A stretch of 64,000 nucleotides of DNA from Globodera rostochiensis (Eukaryota > Nematoda > Chromadorea > Rhabditida > Heteroderidae), in assembly GCA_018350325.1 (NCBI GenBank), contig JAEVLN010000001.1, positions 6,415,254 through 6,479,253 of the forward strand. Direction: 5' to 3'. The translations under genes and the position numbers were made by a program. This document shows, piece by piece, positions 13,040 through 25,300 of this stretch. The notes beneath the pieces were generated by a model, which was not told the origin of the DNA, searched no databases, and saw nothing but the letters and a program-made list of their open reading frames with translations. Position 1 is the first letter of the stretch. Each line of letters opens with the position of its first letter.

Positions 13040-16000
13040 GCCGTGCCTTGCCGTGCCATTGATATTAATGATTGCTCCTCACTTAACTTAGGCCAAACGT
13101 TGCGCAGTGGCGAAAACCGGGCCGAAATTGCCACAGAAGCGCTGATGCTAGGGCCCGAATGGCTGCGCTTTTGCTTCATTGCCGACGGCGTTGGACTGTT
13201 CGTCTCCGGCGGCGACGGCACTGATCGCAGCCGCGCAGTGCTCAGTGCCGAGGCACGCAAAGAGCTGATCAGCGCGACGGTGGTGCCGTTGTTTGAAGCT
13301 GTGCGCCAACTGGAGGGCATTTGTGAACTGGATGTACTGCTCGCCGTCGAGTGTGAGGCACATTCGGTAAGCGCCGAACATTCTTTTCAATGCCCAAATT
13401 TGTGATCGAATATCAAACAAAAATTATTGTAGGTCCTGTTGCTTTTCCTCGACACTGTACCTCCTCATCAACATGATGGAATTCGTTCTTCTTTCACCGG
13501 TGATGGCACGAATGGGGAGGAGGGCATTTGTCGGCAACTGAACGACGAAGAGGAGGAGGGAATTGGGCAGCTGAGGACGTTGTGCAGTGGAATGGCACTC
13601 CGCATTCTTCCGCTTCTGACAACGACGGATTCTGAAGACGACAATGATGCGGGTAATCAGGGTACCAGGATGTTCTCAGATCAGATGGAATTCATTCATT
13701 CATTTTTGATGGCTATTTAACAAACAAAAAAATTGTTAAATTTTTTAGCACACCTCCGAAACATTGTGCAACAAACAGACACCGCCAAATGGGCCCGGCT
13801 GAGCGCGGTGCTGAAGCAATTCATTGCACTGAGCGCCCATTTGACGATGGGCGGCGGCGATCAAATGGACGAGCGTGGTCAAAAGCGATCGGTGCGGCTT
13901 GCAGGTAGATGCACGCGACATTACACTGATGATCAAAGTGTTTGGGGTCATTATCGAACATTCAGACCCGAAGCAATGGCCTCGCCTTCTTGAACTGCTG
14001 CCCGCACTGCTCCAACCCCTTCTCGACGAATTGGAGCAGCGGCGTAGAACGATGCACCAAACGCCGCTGTTTAGGGACCAAAATTTTGTACAAAATACGA
14101 ACACTTATTAATTATAAATCAAAAATAAATCATTTTTCAAGGCTTCTGCCATCGGTTCCATGCTGTTGTCCGCATTTTTGGAGCCCTCCATTGACGAGTG
14201 CACATGCACTGGGGTGCGCGAAATGGCACGACGGCTGACGGCATCCGCTGACAGCACGGCACGCGATTGCTTCACATTTTTTGTGCTCGAACAGTTGATG
14301 AAATTTGTCGTCGACGTTGTTCAAAATGTTCATGAGCACGCTGTTGATCAAGTACTCAGTTCTTGTGGGGTTTTTAAGTGCCATGTTTGTTTTTTGTAGC
14401 AATTCAATCTCAAACGATTGGATCGGCTGGCTGAACTCCTCCAGGACGTTGGTGCTTTGGCTGTTGACAACATAAGTGCTGTTCATGAACGGATGTGTCA
14501 TGTGGGCATGGACATATGTCGAAGACATCTGTTGGACCACGCTGTGCTTTTCCGTGCACTGCGAACCTTTTGGTTGCTGTTTCTGACACACAAAAATGCA
14601 TTATTGGTAAGAAACGGACCAGCAGATCATTTTTGGCATTTCTTATTTGGTGTTTTTTTTTAGAAGGAATTTGCCGTTTTGTTAATGGACGTGCTCAAAA
14701 TCGCCATAGGCGATGATCCTTCTGGGTTCGATGCTGACGAACAAAGGTGGCTAATCGACGCGCTGTTGTGCGTCCAGTTCGCGTTGCTCAACACGTTCGG
14801 CAACGACGGCGGCACGGCCAATGAACTTCAGCAACAAATTTTGACTGTGCGCTCACAATTCTTACTAGTGCAAAGACAACAACGAAATTTTTTTGATAAT
14901 TTTATTGCTGAAAACTGACAATTTAAATAATTTTAAAAAAATCATTTAATTAAAGAGTGTCCATTTGCCGTCAGTGCTTTTGGCTTCGCTGCCCCTTCGG
15001 ATGCGCGCGGTTGAGACGCGTAATGTGCTGTTGGCGGGGCCGAACGCGGCGGTCGGTGCGGAACGGCTTAACCAAGTTCGTTTTGATCGGGTTTGATCCT
15101 CCGGTCCATGTGGGGTTATGATTGGTCTATTATTCGAATCCCGGAATTGTCAAGAATGATCAATTTTTCTATGTGTCAAATGGAATCTTCATATTTTGAA
15201 ACCAATCTTTATCCCTCATTTTTTGTTCAGTTTTTTGTCGATTTTATGGCTCTGAGTGATGATGCCGCCGATTCTGTTGATGCCGTCGCCATGGCCAATT
15301 TGTTGGATGTGCACCGGCGGCCCACCTGTCCGGAACGGTGCAACTACCGACGAACGTTGTTCTGGAGGCAGCGGTTGGTGTGGTTGTCGTTTTTGAACAC
15401 TCCATTTTCCCCTTCTTCCACAGATTGTTCTGCCAATTTGTGCCCATTTTTGTGCAGTTTGCTCGCTCATCCACTTGCTCATCCGTCAAACGCCAAGTAC
15501 TGCTCCAACTGCTTGGTCCCCTCCTCCAAATTGTTGACCACCAGCTCAGTGTCGACTCGGTCCTCAACGAACTAGTCCAGGTGGAGGAAGTCGACGAATA
15601 AAATTGACCATTCTTTCTGTAATATTATGCGCTTTTGTGTACAGCTTCATCCCGTCATTGTGGACGCGCTTGTCGATGCGCTGATGCCTCAGGACAGCAG
15701 CGTTTCTGCTGCCTTCGCCGGCACTGATCCGTCGTCGTTGTTGGACGTGCTGCGCACCTCGCTGGAGCGAATGCCTCCTGCAGCGGGCAGCACTGAGATA
15801 GCGCAGCAGGTGCCACGCCTTGTGCACGCACTCACTGCAAACATTGCGCGACAGACGCTGGTATTTCACAAGAAGGAACAATAAACTTAAAAAAAAAAGA
15901 TTTAAAAATTACAATTTTAAGCTTGTCCAATCCAAAGCGTTGGAATGCCTTCGCCTGTTGGCACTGCCTCGGCTCGGCATACCGCCCGAGGTGCTGCTTC

Positions 16001-16098
16001 CGCTGCACGTGTGCATGCTGCGCATCAGCGTCCTGTTAGCTGGTAGCCGCAAACGGTTGATTCGGCAACGGATGGCATTGGCGCGCAACGCGTGGTGA
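10707..16098 (+). CDS. mms19: MMS19, cytosolic Fe-S cluster targeting factor
   Basis: MMS19 is the HEAT-repeat scaffold that hands Fe-S clusters to apoproteins such as DNA polymerases and XPD helicase. Exon 1 is 10707-10822 and joins 10883-11057 in phase. More than a dozen exons follow, at about 11328, 11415, 11768, 12021, 12224, 12480, 12728, 12857, 13093, 13434, 13750, 13900, 14142, 14401, 14664, 14973, 15230, 15645 and 15923. The most diagnostic block is LSEDMFELVACYFPIDYEP (about 12025-12082), the conserved MMS19 N-terminal motif. The last exon gives the typical C-terminal HEAT repeat ending in an Arg-rich RKRLIRQRMALARNAW tail and a TGA. Two internal borders (near 11390 and 15370) are unclear, so the exact protein is not fixed. 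No in-frame stops were seen in the chosen exons. Confidence 0.85.
13001..13035 (+). repeat. (GT)n microsatellite at an MMS19 splice donor
   Basis: About 17 GT units start right at the exon end (ATCGGAG|GTGTGT), so the repeat supplies the donor dinucleotide. The next exon starts after an AG near 13092. Confidence 0.85.
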
Positions 16099-16180
16099 GG
16101 AGAGAGAGGGACGCGCCGGGGGGGGTCAATGTGTTGTTGTACGAATTGCCTTGAAATTGCGACATTTTCGGGAGGTTCAA

Positions 16181-16321
16181 ATTAGAGACCGGACTTGAGC
16201 TTTGAGCGAGATCTCGAGTCGAGATTCTCGAAAAAATCTCGGTCTCGAAAAATCTCGAGAAGCTCATTTTTAGTCGAGCGAGATCTCGAGACGAGATTCT
16301 CGTCTCGACCGGTCTCTAGTT
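16181..16321. mobile_element. Palindromic MITE-like repeat (TAGAGACCGG ends)
   Basis: Ends TTAGAGACCGG / CCGGTCTCTAG are inverted copies. The body repeats GAGATCTCGAG words. It lies just past the MMS19 stop and is nearly the reverse complement of the element at 10293-10441. Confidence 0.8.
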
Positions 16322-19300
16322 CAAATTGCGGCGGGGATATTTAAGAAGACTCTGGTGTTTCGGAATTTAATATTTTTTTGAACTGATCTCTGATGCCTTA
16401 TGATGTGAAATTAAATTTTAGGGACTTGGCGCTGGCCTGAGGCACAATGAAGACGATGAAAGAATTTTTTTTTTGTTGCTATGATGATCTCTTTCACTTA
16501 TTGTTTGTTATGTTGTTTTTTAAACACCTGTTAAAATTTTATAAATTTTTCAATCAGAGGACCAGACCCCCCCCCCCATCCCGTGTTCGAAAAATTGGCT
16601 TAAAATTTCACACCTGCCTATATTCTCTACTAGCATTTGGCCCAATTTTCCTAGTCTTAACAAATATAGACAGATTTTTTAAAACAAATTTCTGCAAAAT
16701 TTGTCTGTAAATTTTGGCGATGATTAAAAATGTTTAGCACATTTTTTTGTGCCCATTTAACTCAAAAAATTATTCGTTACTCTCTTTCAGCGGGCGGGCG
16801 GCTGATGCGGCGACTCGGGCACATAAAGTTGCCAATTTTGGGCAAAATTAAATATTTTATTGGCGTCCAACTCGTCGATTTTTAGAGCAAAAAATAGACA
16901 AATTTTCTTCTCTTTAATTTGCTCATAATTTTCAATCAATCAATTTTAATTTGCATAAATCTTTTTTTTGATTATTCTGTAAAAGAATAATAATATTTGA
17001 AATTTGTCTCTGAACGCAAAACCCGGAATTTCCGGACAGACAAAATGGACCGGAACCGCTGTCTCCCCTCGGGGCGCTTTTGTTCCCAACCGTCCCCCCC
17101 CCCCCCGCCGGGGAGTTTGGCTCTGGTGTGGTGCATTTTTGGCACTTTGAATTGGGTGCCAAATTCGATAATTGCATTCAGTTTGTTGTGTGTGTCTTTC
17201 CACAAAAAAAAAGTTCGATGCGTTCGTTCCCCCCCGGGGGGGGGGGGGGGAATGGATTTAAAAGGCGTGTTAACCTCCTTCAAAATGACGTCAAATGAAT
17301 TACGTTTAGGTACACATGTTTGTTTGACCCCTGGGGCGACAACACATTTTTAAATAAAATAAAGTCTCAAATTTTTAATTCTTTTTAAAATAAGGGGTAA
17401 TTTCAATGCCTAAGCATTTTAAAATAAATTGTTCCATCAAAATAACGTAACGGTCCATTCGCCCATTTGACACTTTTTCGTCCCATAAATCGGGGCCATG
17501 CCAATATATTATGTGCCATTTTATTGTGTCGCGCCCGCCTCGTCGTACGGCACACATTTTGCCGTCCGTCGTCCCCCCAGGGCACCAATTGGGGCATACA
17601 AATTCCCCCCACCACTGACTGACCCCGAAGGGCAAATTTGTGGATTTGTTTTAAAAAACTAAATATTATTATTATTATTCATTTTAATTCATTTGTCCAA
17701 CAAAATGAGTGATTTTAAATTTTTTGCATCGTTATTGAGAAATACCGCGGTCCTTTTTGAATGGGGGGGGGGGCCACCCAAAATCCCTCCGGCACCCGCC
17801 GTCCCCCCCCCCCCCCCCCAATTTTGTGCCATAGGGCAATTCCCCTCCAATTTTGTGCCGTCTTCGCCTCCGGGCGAATATGGACGGACGGACGGCATCC
17901 CCCCCCCCCATCCCATCCCATCGATGGCCAATGGAAGTTCGTCGGGCCATATGCCCATAATTTGGCCAATTATAAGGGCCGTCAAACGCGCGGAGCCGAC
18001 GATGCATTTATTTATTTATTTTTGTTTTTGAAGGGATATTATTCAAAAAATTTTGATAAATTATTTTCATTAAAATATTTAAATAAATAAATAAATAAAT
18101 AATTATAATTCTTTTATAAAACAAATTTTTGCTTTTTTGTTAAATTTATAAATTTTTTTTTTTCATTTTACCGTATCAGAATGGCTAATCGCGCTAATGG
18201 GTCTTCTGATTCCCTCACCGTTCAGCAGAAAAGCCATTTTTGTTTTGTCGCCCAATTCCGGAAAATGGAGCCCAATTTTCGCGCACTTTCCGCGCACTTT
18301 CATGCTCAAATTTCGCAATTAGCATTTTTCGACCCCCGGGGGCATCACATTTTCAGTGCTATTTTTACACGCCTTCGGGGCCTATCTTTCCACTTTTTTT
18401 TCGCTTTTCACCGACATTCTTAAAGTAGAAATGCCCTTCTTTTATTTTTTGCGCTTTTTTATCCAAAAATGCCATTTTTCTCAATTTCTTCTCGTCTCTT
18501 TACGACGCTCAAAAAAAAAGAAGTTAAAAATACCATTTTTTTGCCCCCGGGGCTCCTCTACCTCCTTTTACTTCTGCCCCCCTTCCCCCCGGGGGTTGTC
18601 GGGCGGGCAGTGAGTGAGTGGCGGTGGTGGCCCACCTTTGCGGAAGAAAATGCATTCATTTTTGAATTTGTGCTCCGGGCACCCGGTGGTGGCCGGGATG
18701 GATTTGCTTGCCGTCGCTGTCCCCGGCGGGGCCAAGAGCACAACAACAAACACATGGCCATGGCATGGCTTCACCTTGGCTTGGCTTGTTGTGCCACCGC
18801 CTTTTTGGCCCCGCCCCACCGCTGCTGCTGAAGCGTGCTTAATCCGCCGGTCTCGGCAAGGCCCCAACAAAAAAAAATCTTAGGCCCCAAAAATGCGTCA
18901 GCAAGGTGAGGAGGACGATGGGCATGCCGTTGTGAGCCGTCCGTTGTGCCGTGGCACATGTCAAAGCTAACGCGAGATTTTTTTTTTTCATAATTTTTAT
19001 TCTCTGAGGGCATTTTTTGCGGAACAATGGGAAACGGTGCGGAACCAATCCCAAAGCCAGGCGGTTACGGGGGTTACCTACGGGTAAATCTCGGCCCATA
19101 AGTCGGGGAGGGGGGGGGGGGGTGGCCGATGTCCCCATGGCCACACGCGGAGAAGCACTCTAAAGTTGGACTTTTGTGTTGAATTTGGAAATCCAATTAA
19201 ATTAAAAATTTTATTTGTGAATTTAAGTATTTAAAAAAATTAATTTTTTAAACCAAAAAATTCATATGCTTTTAAAATAATTGCTTAATTGTTTTCAGAT

Positions 19301-19371
19301 GTTTTTGAAATTGCTGCTGCTATATCTTTTTACATTGTGGCAAAAAATGATGGCCACAAAATTGGCCTAAA
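16322..19371. other. Intergenic, no supported gene
   Basis: AT-rich spacer with many G/C homopolymers (about 16567, 17095, 17229, 17765, 17803, 17899 and 19112). Open frames at 17.0-18.0 and 18.6-18.85 kb are GC-rich and open in several frames at once, so they do not argue for a gene. Confidence 0.55.
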
Positions 19372-20944
19372 ATGGACACGGACGCCATGGCCAGCGGATG
19401 GAGTCGGAGGCGTAGGCGAAGAACCCTTTTGCCGTTGTCAATGTTGGCACTGATTTTGGCTGTGGTGGTGCCAGCAGAAGCTGGGCCGGCACAAGGTGGC
19501 CGAATGTTCAAAAAAATGGCAAAAATAAACGGCGACGTGCCATTTCAAAAAATTCCAAAAAATAAATTAGAAAATTTGTTTTATTTTAATTCGTTGATAA
19601 TTATTTTAATTATTTAAAATCAATTCTTTCAGCTATTCGAAGAGCAGATTCTAGCCCCAGAGCAGCAGCTCAACGAATTTGCTACCAGGTAAGAAGATTT
19701 GTTTTCTGTTTAAAATGGAAAATTTAAAATTTTAGTGCCAAATGCCAATGCAATGCCAATCCGGCTTTTGCTTCGGCGATTTTTGCGTCAAATCGATGGG
19801 TACAAAAAAAAATTTTGGAAAACTCCGGCAGGGGCTTCAAACATTTTTCAGTGGCCGACAAATATGTGAGCAAAGGCTGTGAGAACCGTACGGTTTCCGC
19901 CGCCACCGCCGCCTTTTACACGTCCGCCGACCCCTCGAGCGCTTTCCAAGGCCGTGGGCCTGGTAAAATTAAAATTCATAATTTTTTAAAATTAAAAACA
20001 TAATTATTTGGAGTTAATTGCTAAGGCAGAATGCCCTATTTTGATGGCAAATGCCATAATTTTGGAAAATTGCCATATTTCCACACTTGCCAGCGGCGCC
20101 TATCGGCACCGCCGGCCCTCCCCCCCCCCCCCCAAAGAAAAGTGAAGCAGAACTCTCAAAAAAAATTTTTTTTTTTTTTTGAAAATTCCTTAAGAAGTTG
20201 CCATAAAAATATGCCATATTTTTGACACCCCGATGCCATAAAAATGCCATATTTTTGGACCCGGTTGCCATATTTTCTCGAAGGTGATCTGAGATCCCTG
20301 GTTTTGCTGTTCAGTGTATGCGCGATCGGCGGCAGAGGCCGAAGGCGCCCCAGGTGCCCAAGTGCCGAGCCATGCCATTGGCATTGCGCCGGGATGTGTG
20401 CAGGTATATGTGGTTAGTTAGGCTAAGGATGGCGGAAATGTGTGGAAAACAAAAATTTGTAAAGTGTTTGATGCTTTTTGCCCTGAAAATTGCATGATCA
20501 AAGCCCCAGCTATTGAGAAAATCGCTTTTTCCGCGTACGGCTTCATCTTTTGTTGTTGAGAATTATATCGAACAAATTTGTTTGGTTTTGGCTTAGAGGC
20601 GGGCGGGGCATGAGTCGACGTGTTCAGCTTCTGCCCCCAGGGGACGCCATGTCGGGGGGTAACGAACCCGGCATCTGGTCGGGGGTCGAGCACGAACCGC
20701 CCAGTTTGGGTGTTAGTTTAATCTGATCGGGCCCTTAAACAGTCCCTTCATTCCCGCGCAGATGCGAGTGTTCGGCGTCCAAAACACCGTATGCTACTGT
20801 GACGACTCGGACTACTGTAACGGCGCTTCTCCTGCTGGACAGGTGCCGCCGGCTGCAGTTGTGGTCGTCCTCCTGCCGATGGCGGTGCTTATGGTGGTTA
20901 CTGTGATGTGCTCAGCTGGTGCCCCTCGGGCGTTTTTCTATTGA
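19372..20944 (+). CDS. Ly-6/uPAR-type three-finger protein, GPI-anchored
   Basis: Six exons (19372-19495, 19633-19688, 19736-19799, 19852-19962, 20315-20403, 20762-20944) sum to 627 nt, 208 aa, with every phase consistent. An Arg-rich start and a Leu/Val helix (about residues 17-37) form a signal peptide ending near AEAGPAQ. The mature part has the three-finger cysteine order: CYQC, then CQSGFCFGDFC, KGC, PGC, and the closing CYCDDSDYCN, the hallmark end of a Ly-6 domain. A Gly/Ser/Ala spacer and a C-terminal hydrophobic tail suit a GPI-attachment signal. Nematodes have many such proteins (for example the ODR-2/HOT group), often acting on receptors at the neuronal or cuticle surface. The specific ligand cannot be inferred. 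Confidence 0.85.
20085..20128. repeat. GC hairpin repeat (GGCGCCTATCGGCACC type)
   Basis: A CGGCGCCTATCGGCACCGCC palindrome-like core is followed by a C run and an AAGTGAAGCAGAA-like tail. It lies in intron 4 of the Ly-6 gene. The same core recurs at 34151, 35529, 63750 and 63872. Confidence 0.7.
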
Positions 20945-21433
20945 ATTGCAACGAATTTTGTGCCCTCCTCACCGAACACATTCACTCCCTCCCCCCACAC
21001 CACATCCCCTCCGGTTCATATCCATGCAAAGAATTTGTCAATAAAATTTACGGATATTTAACCAAAATCACAGAAAATAAGCAAAAATACGGGCATCAAT
21101 TTGTGCCATGCGACGAAAGTCCCAATTTGGTAGCCATATTTTTCAGATCATTGAAAACTTTTTAACAAAAATTAGCCTATTTTTAAAACATGCGTGACCA
21201 CCATGGAAAATGCCGGAATTTGTAAAAAATTTATAATTTGGTAAAAAAAAAATTGAAATTTAGCATGAACACTTGGGTTTTTGTTCCGAAGTATTTTTGT
21301 GCAAAATTTCAAAACATTCGATAGGGGGGGTTGAACAAAGTTACAAAAATCCGACTGCTGGCGATTAATTCAACAAAGGGCACAAAATAGGCAACATAAG
21401 TGGAGGCCCTAAATGCCATTCCAATCAATACGA

Positions 21434-21900
21434 TGCCGTGGCCGAGTGGTTGTGCTCTCGGTTTGCTCCTTCACGGTTCGGATCCCTTCCGTGTGTGTGG
21501 TGGACCACTAAAGTTAAACCCGCTACGGCGGGGAGCATGTTTGGCGGTTCATGCAATAAACGTCCCCCTGTGGTCCACCCCGCGGAGGGGTCCGAGTTGT
21601 GAAGGAGCATTCTCGAGGCTGTTCCTCGCGCTGGCGCGTGGAACAGCCGCTGACGGATACGTGGCCCGGCTCGTGACATGGTGGTGAGGCTAAGCAGCGA
21701 CCAACGGGCGGCTTTGGGGAGTTTGCGCCGTACCAGGGCACAGTATGTACCCCTAGCGGCGTCCGACGTCTGCATAGGTTATGCTGCTGAAGGTCGGGGG
21801 TTGTCAAACAGTTGGAGTCATTTGTGGAGTCTCACTCCGGTGGCGCTGTTTCCTTCCGTACCACTTCCGCACCGTCCGGGCGGTACCACCCAACTTTTTT
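21434..21900 (+). mobile_element. tRNA-derived SINE-like sequence
   Basis: TGGCCGAGTGG matches the Pol III A box and GGTTCGGATCC, 35 nt later, the B box. About 400 bp of GC-rich, non-coding sequence follow, unlike the AT-rich surroundings. The tRNA cloverleaf does not close, so it is not a functional tRNA. Confidence 0.55.
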
Positions 21901-22356
21901 TTTGCTTTTTCCCATTTTAAGCCAAACGTTTGATGATTATATACAAATAATATTAAATATTATTAAAACATATTTTTAAATGAAAAGTGGGGGGGGCAAA
22001 CAGAGAGAAAAGTGACCAATATTATTAAATAATTTTTTAAACCAGGCATGCAAATGACCAGAGTTTGCACAGACTTATCCTTAAGAGTCTGAAAAAAACT
22101 CAGGCTTCGTTCGGCGCGCCGTCAGTCATAACATTTAGTTAATAGCTAAGCAAGTCAACTTAAAACGTTTAAACATCGCTAATATTTGTGCCATTATGGC
22201 GCGCCGAGTCACAACTTCATTTGCTTTAGTCGTTTCGTGTCGAGTCGACTAGAGCTCTTTGCTATTTTAATTGCATTTAAAGGCCTGATCAAAATTGCAC
22301 TCGAAATCATTATATTATTTTATCAATCTGGATTCACCATTTAATTTAAAAAAAAG

Positions 22357-25300
22357 TCAAATATCGTCTAAGGAGCTCTCTTTCTCTTCCTCATCCACTT
22401 CCTCCCCGTCTTCTTTTTCTTCTTCTTCCTCCTCGTCAAGGTTCAAATTGTCCACATCCATCTCGACAGCTCCTAAAAATGTGAATTTTTTAATAGTTTG
22501 AAATAGACCAAATAAAATTCGGGCAAAACTCACCATATTTTGTCACCGGTTTCCTCTGCCGCGTGCTGACCGCCCTGCCGCCCATGTCCATCAACATTTC
22601 TTCATCATCATCATCATTATCGTCCTCCTCTTCATCATCATCCTTCAACTCGTCCAGTTCATTTTCTTCCTTCTCTTCCGCATCCATTTCCCCGTCTTCG
22701 CCCTCCTCCTCCTCCTCGTCCTCCTCGTCAAAGTCCAATTTGTCCACATCCATTTCCACATCACCTAAATCTCATCGAGTTTAACTTTTAGTTGGAAAAA
22801 CAGACAAAAATAAATTTAAAAAAACATGAACGAACAACATATTGAAAAGGATGGATACTGCATACAAAATACTGCTTCCTGTCCAATAAACTTCCTAATG
22901 TACACCAACAAAAACCAACACCGGCAAAACTCACCGTATTTGGTCACCGGTTTACGCTTCCGTGCACCAATCGCCATGCCGCCCATGTAGCCGGCCTCCA
23001 CAAGCAAATTGTCCACCTCCCGTCGCTGTCGCGTGTGCTGCAGGTGTGTCGACGTCGACGGCCCGTCTGCCGCAGCGTCGTCCTGCTCCTCCTCCTCCGC
23101 GTTGGCACCGGCACGGGGCATCCGTTTCCGACGCACTTTTGCGGCATTTTTCTGCAAAAAAAAACAACAACAACAACTATCACATTTTGCACAAATGCGC
23201 TCACCGATTTTTGTTGCTCGACCGTCGCAACAGTTTCCGGCCCCTTGAACTCCCAATTGACAGAAAATTCCAGCGTTGTTTCAAACAGTGCAATTGCGGA
23301 CGGACTTTGGCACCCTTTCAGTGCCCGTTGCCATTCCACAAAAGAGGGGGTGGGCAATATTTTCACTGCAAATCGTATTGTAGAGTTAAACACGTTGTTC
23401 TTCAAACTCCCCCCCCCCCTCTCACCGATGCCGTTCCTCTTCACACTGTTCATGAAGTTGCCGAGAAAGCAGTCACGCCGAATGCCATGGACTAGCTGCA
23501 TCAGCGCAATTCCTAACCTTAAAATTAAAACCTTTAGCAAATGTTACATTGGGGGTGGGGGGTTCGGAGACACCAAAGACGTGTATTAAACTGTCAAAAA
23601 ATTCTGAATTCCGGTTTCAAAACGTCTAAAAACCAGGTACATCCCCTGCTACACTTTTCACACCAACTTTTGCACACGGCTTAACGGGACGGCGGTGGTG
23701 TTGCTCAGCTCTTCCCTCGTGTACAGAAAGTTCAGCTTGTCGCCCGTTGTTTCCACACCATTCTGCTGCTGTTGTTGCGATTGGTGATCATGTGTATGTG
23801 AATTTTGTTCATTGTTGTTGTGGTAGCCATTGGCGGATGATGTCGATGGCACTGCCAGCGTGGGGGAGGAGGGCCGGATGAGCGGGACGCAATTGCCTTG
23901 GCACAGCATGGACGTGTCCCCGTACGTCTCCAGCGCAACGCGCCATTCCTGACGGTTTGTCGAACAACAGGGCGAGCCAATATCGCGCTGGTGGAGCTGA
24001 AGATCAAGCAGTTATAAGGGGGCAAAATGAAAGAGATAATTGTAAAAGTTTTTACCAGTTCTTCCAATTCCAGCAGGCGGCTGCGCACTTCGTCGAACAA
24101 ATCCAAATTAAGCGGTGCCGACTCCTTCAGCTCCTTCGGCATCCCACGGCTAAAGCCGAACAAATGGGCGCCCAAATTTGCCGCACGGCTAGCCACCGCC
24201 GAGGAGTCCAACAGGGAGAGCATTTCTTGCTGAAAGAATGCTTATTGGGGGGAGGCGGGTTAAGCATTCAAATTTGGACCCCCCCCCCCGCTGAACTTCT
24301 GTTCCGAAACACAACAAAAAACATGCATTGTAAATGTCGCGGAACAGCGAAATGTTGTCAGCCAATTCCATCTCGCGGAAGCCGCGCGGGTTCAACGCTT
24401 CGAGCAACTTGAAACATGATGAATATATATATATTAAATGCTCCTTGTACTGCTTGCTCGCGCACCTTGTGCACACCGTCCCGCTCCACGAAGAACAGCA
24501 GCTGGGGCCACTCCGATGGCGGGTTGTGCACCGGGCACTGCTCCATGCCGACACCGCTGCCGCCTGTACACGCCATCATTGCATCCAACGAAGGCACACT
24601 GTCTTCCACCTCCGCCTCCTCGCGCTTCTTTTCCTCCATCTCCTCCTTTGTTTCGTCGTCTCCAGCAGTTTCTGCACACTTTCTCGCTTCTTGCTGCGCA
24701 TCTCTGACGTCGTCAATTCTGCTGTTCTGTTTTGGAGTCGGCGGTGTGTCTGCTGCTTCTTCTTCTCTGCTGCCATCAGAATCAACACTCCTCGCGCCTT
24801 CTCTCGTTGCCTGTTGCTTCTTTGTCGGCGGCACCTCTTCTTGTCTCTGATGATCTCTTCCACCTATAATAAGTAAAAGAGTAAAAAAAGCATTAAAAAT
24901 AAAGGGAATACAATACAAAAGGCCGAGACAGAAACACGGAGAGAATCATTTTCAACCAGTTATACCCTCAACTCCTGTCCGTCCGTCCCCGTCGTTCTCC
25001 GCGTCGTCGTCGTCGTCCAGCTCCTCCTCGCCTTCTTCCGGCACCGGCCCATCACCCGCCACCATCGGCGTCCGCTCGCCCCAGCAGTGGCCGAGCTCAC
25101 CAGGCCGTGGGCAGAAGATGATGATGGCGGAGTTCATGTAGTAATAGGAGCGGAATGCCCGGTCACGGCCCAGCAGAAACATGCACATTTTGCCTGAACT
25201 TTTTTAAACTTAAAGAGGCAAATTGTTCAAATTCTTCCTGCAATTTGTTGTGTTGTCTTTATACGCCAAAGTTTACCCTGCAGTTGGAATATCTCGTGCA

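Noticed and set aside
17000..18100. GC-rich open frames on both strands between MMS19 and the Ly-6 gene
   Set aside because: They are open in several frames because of C/G homopolymers and show no consistent splice chain or domain.
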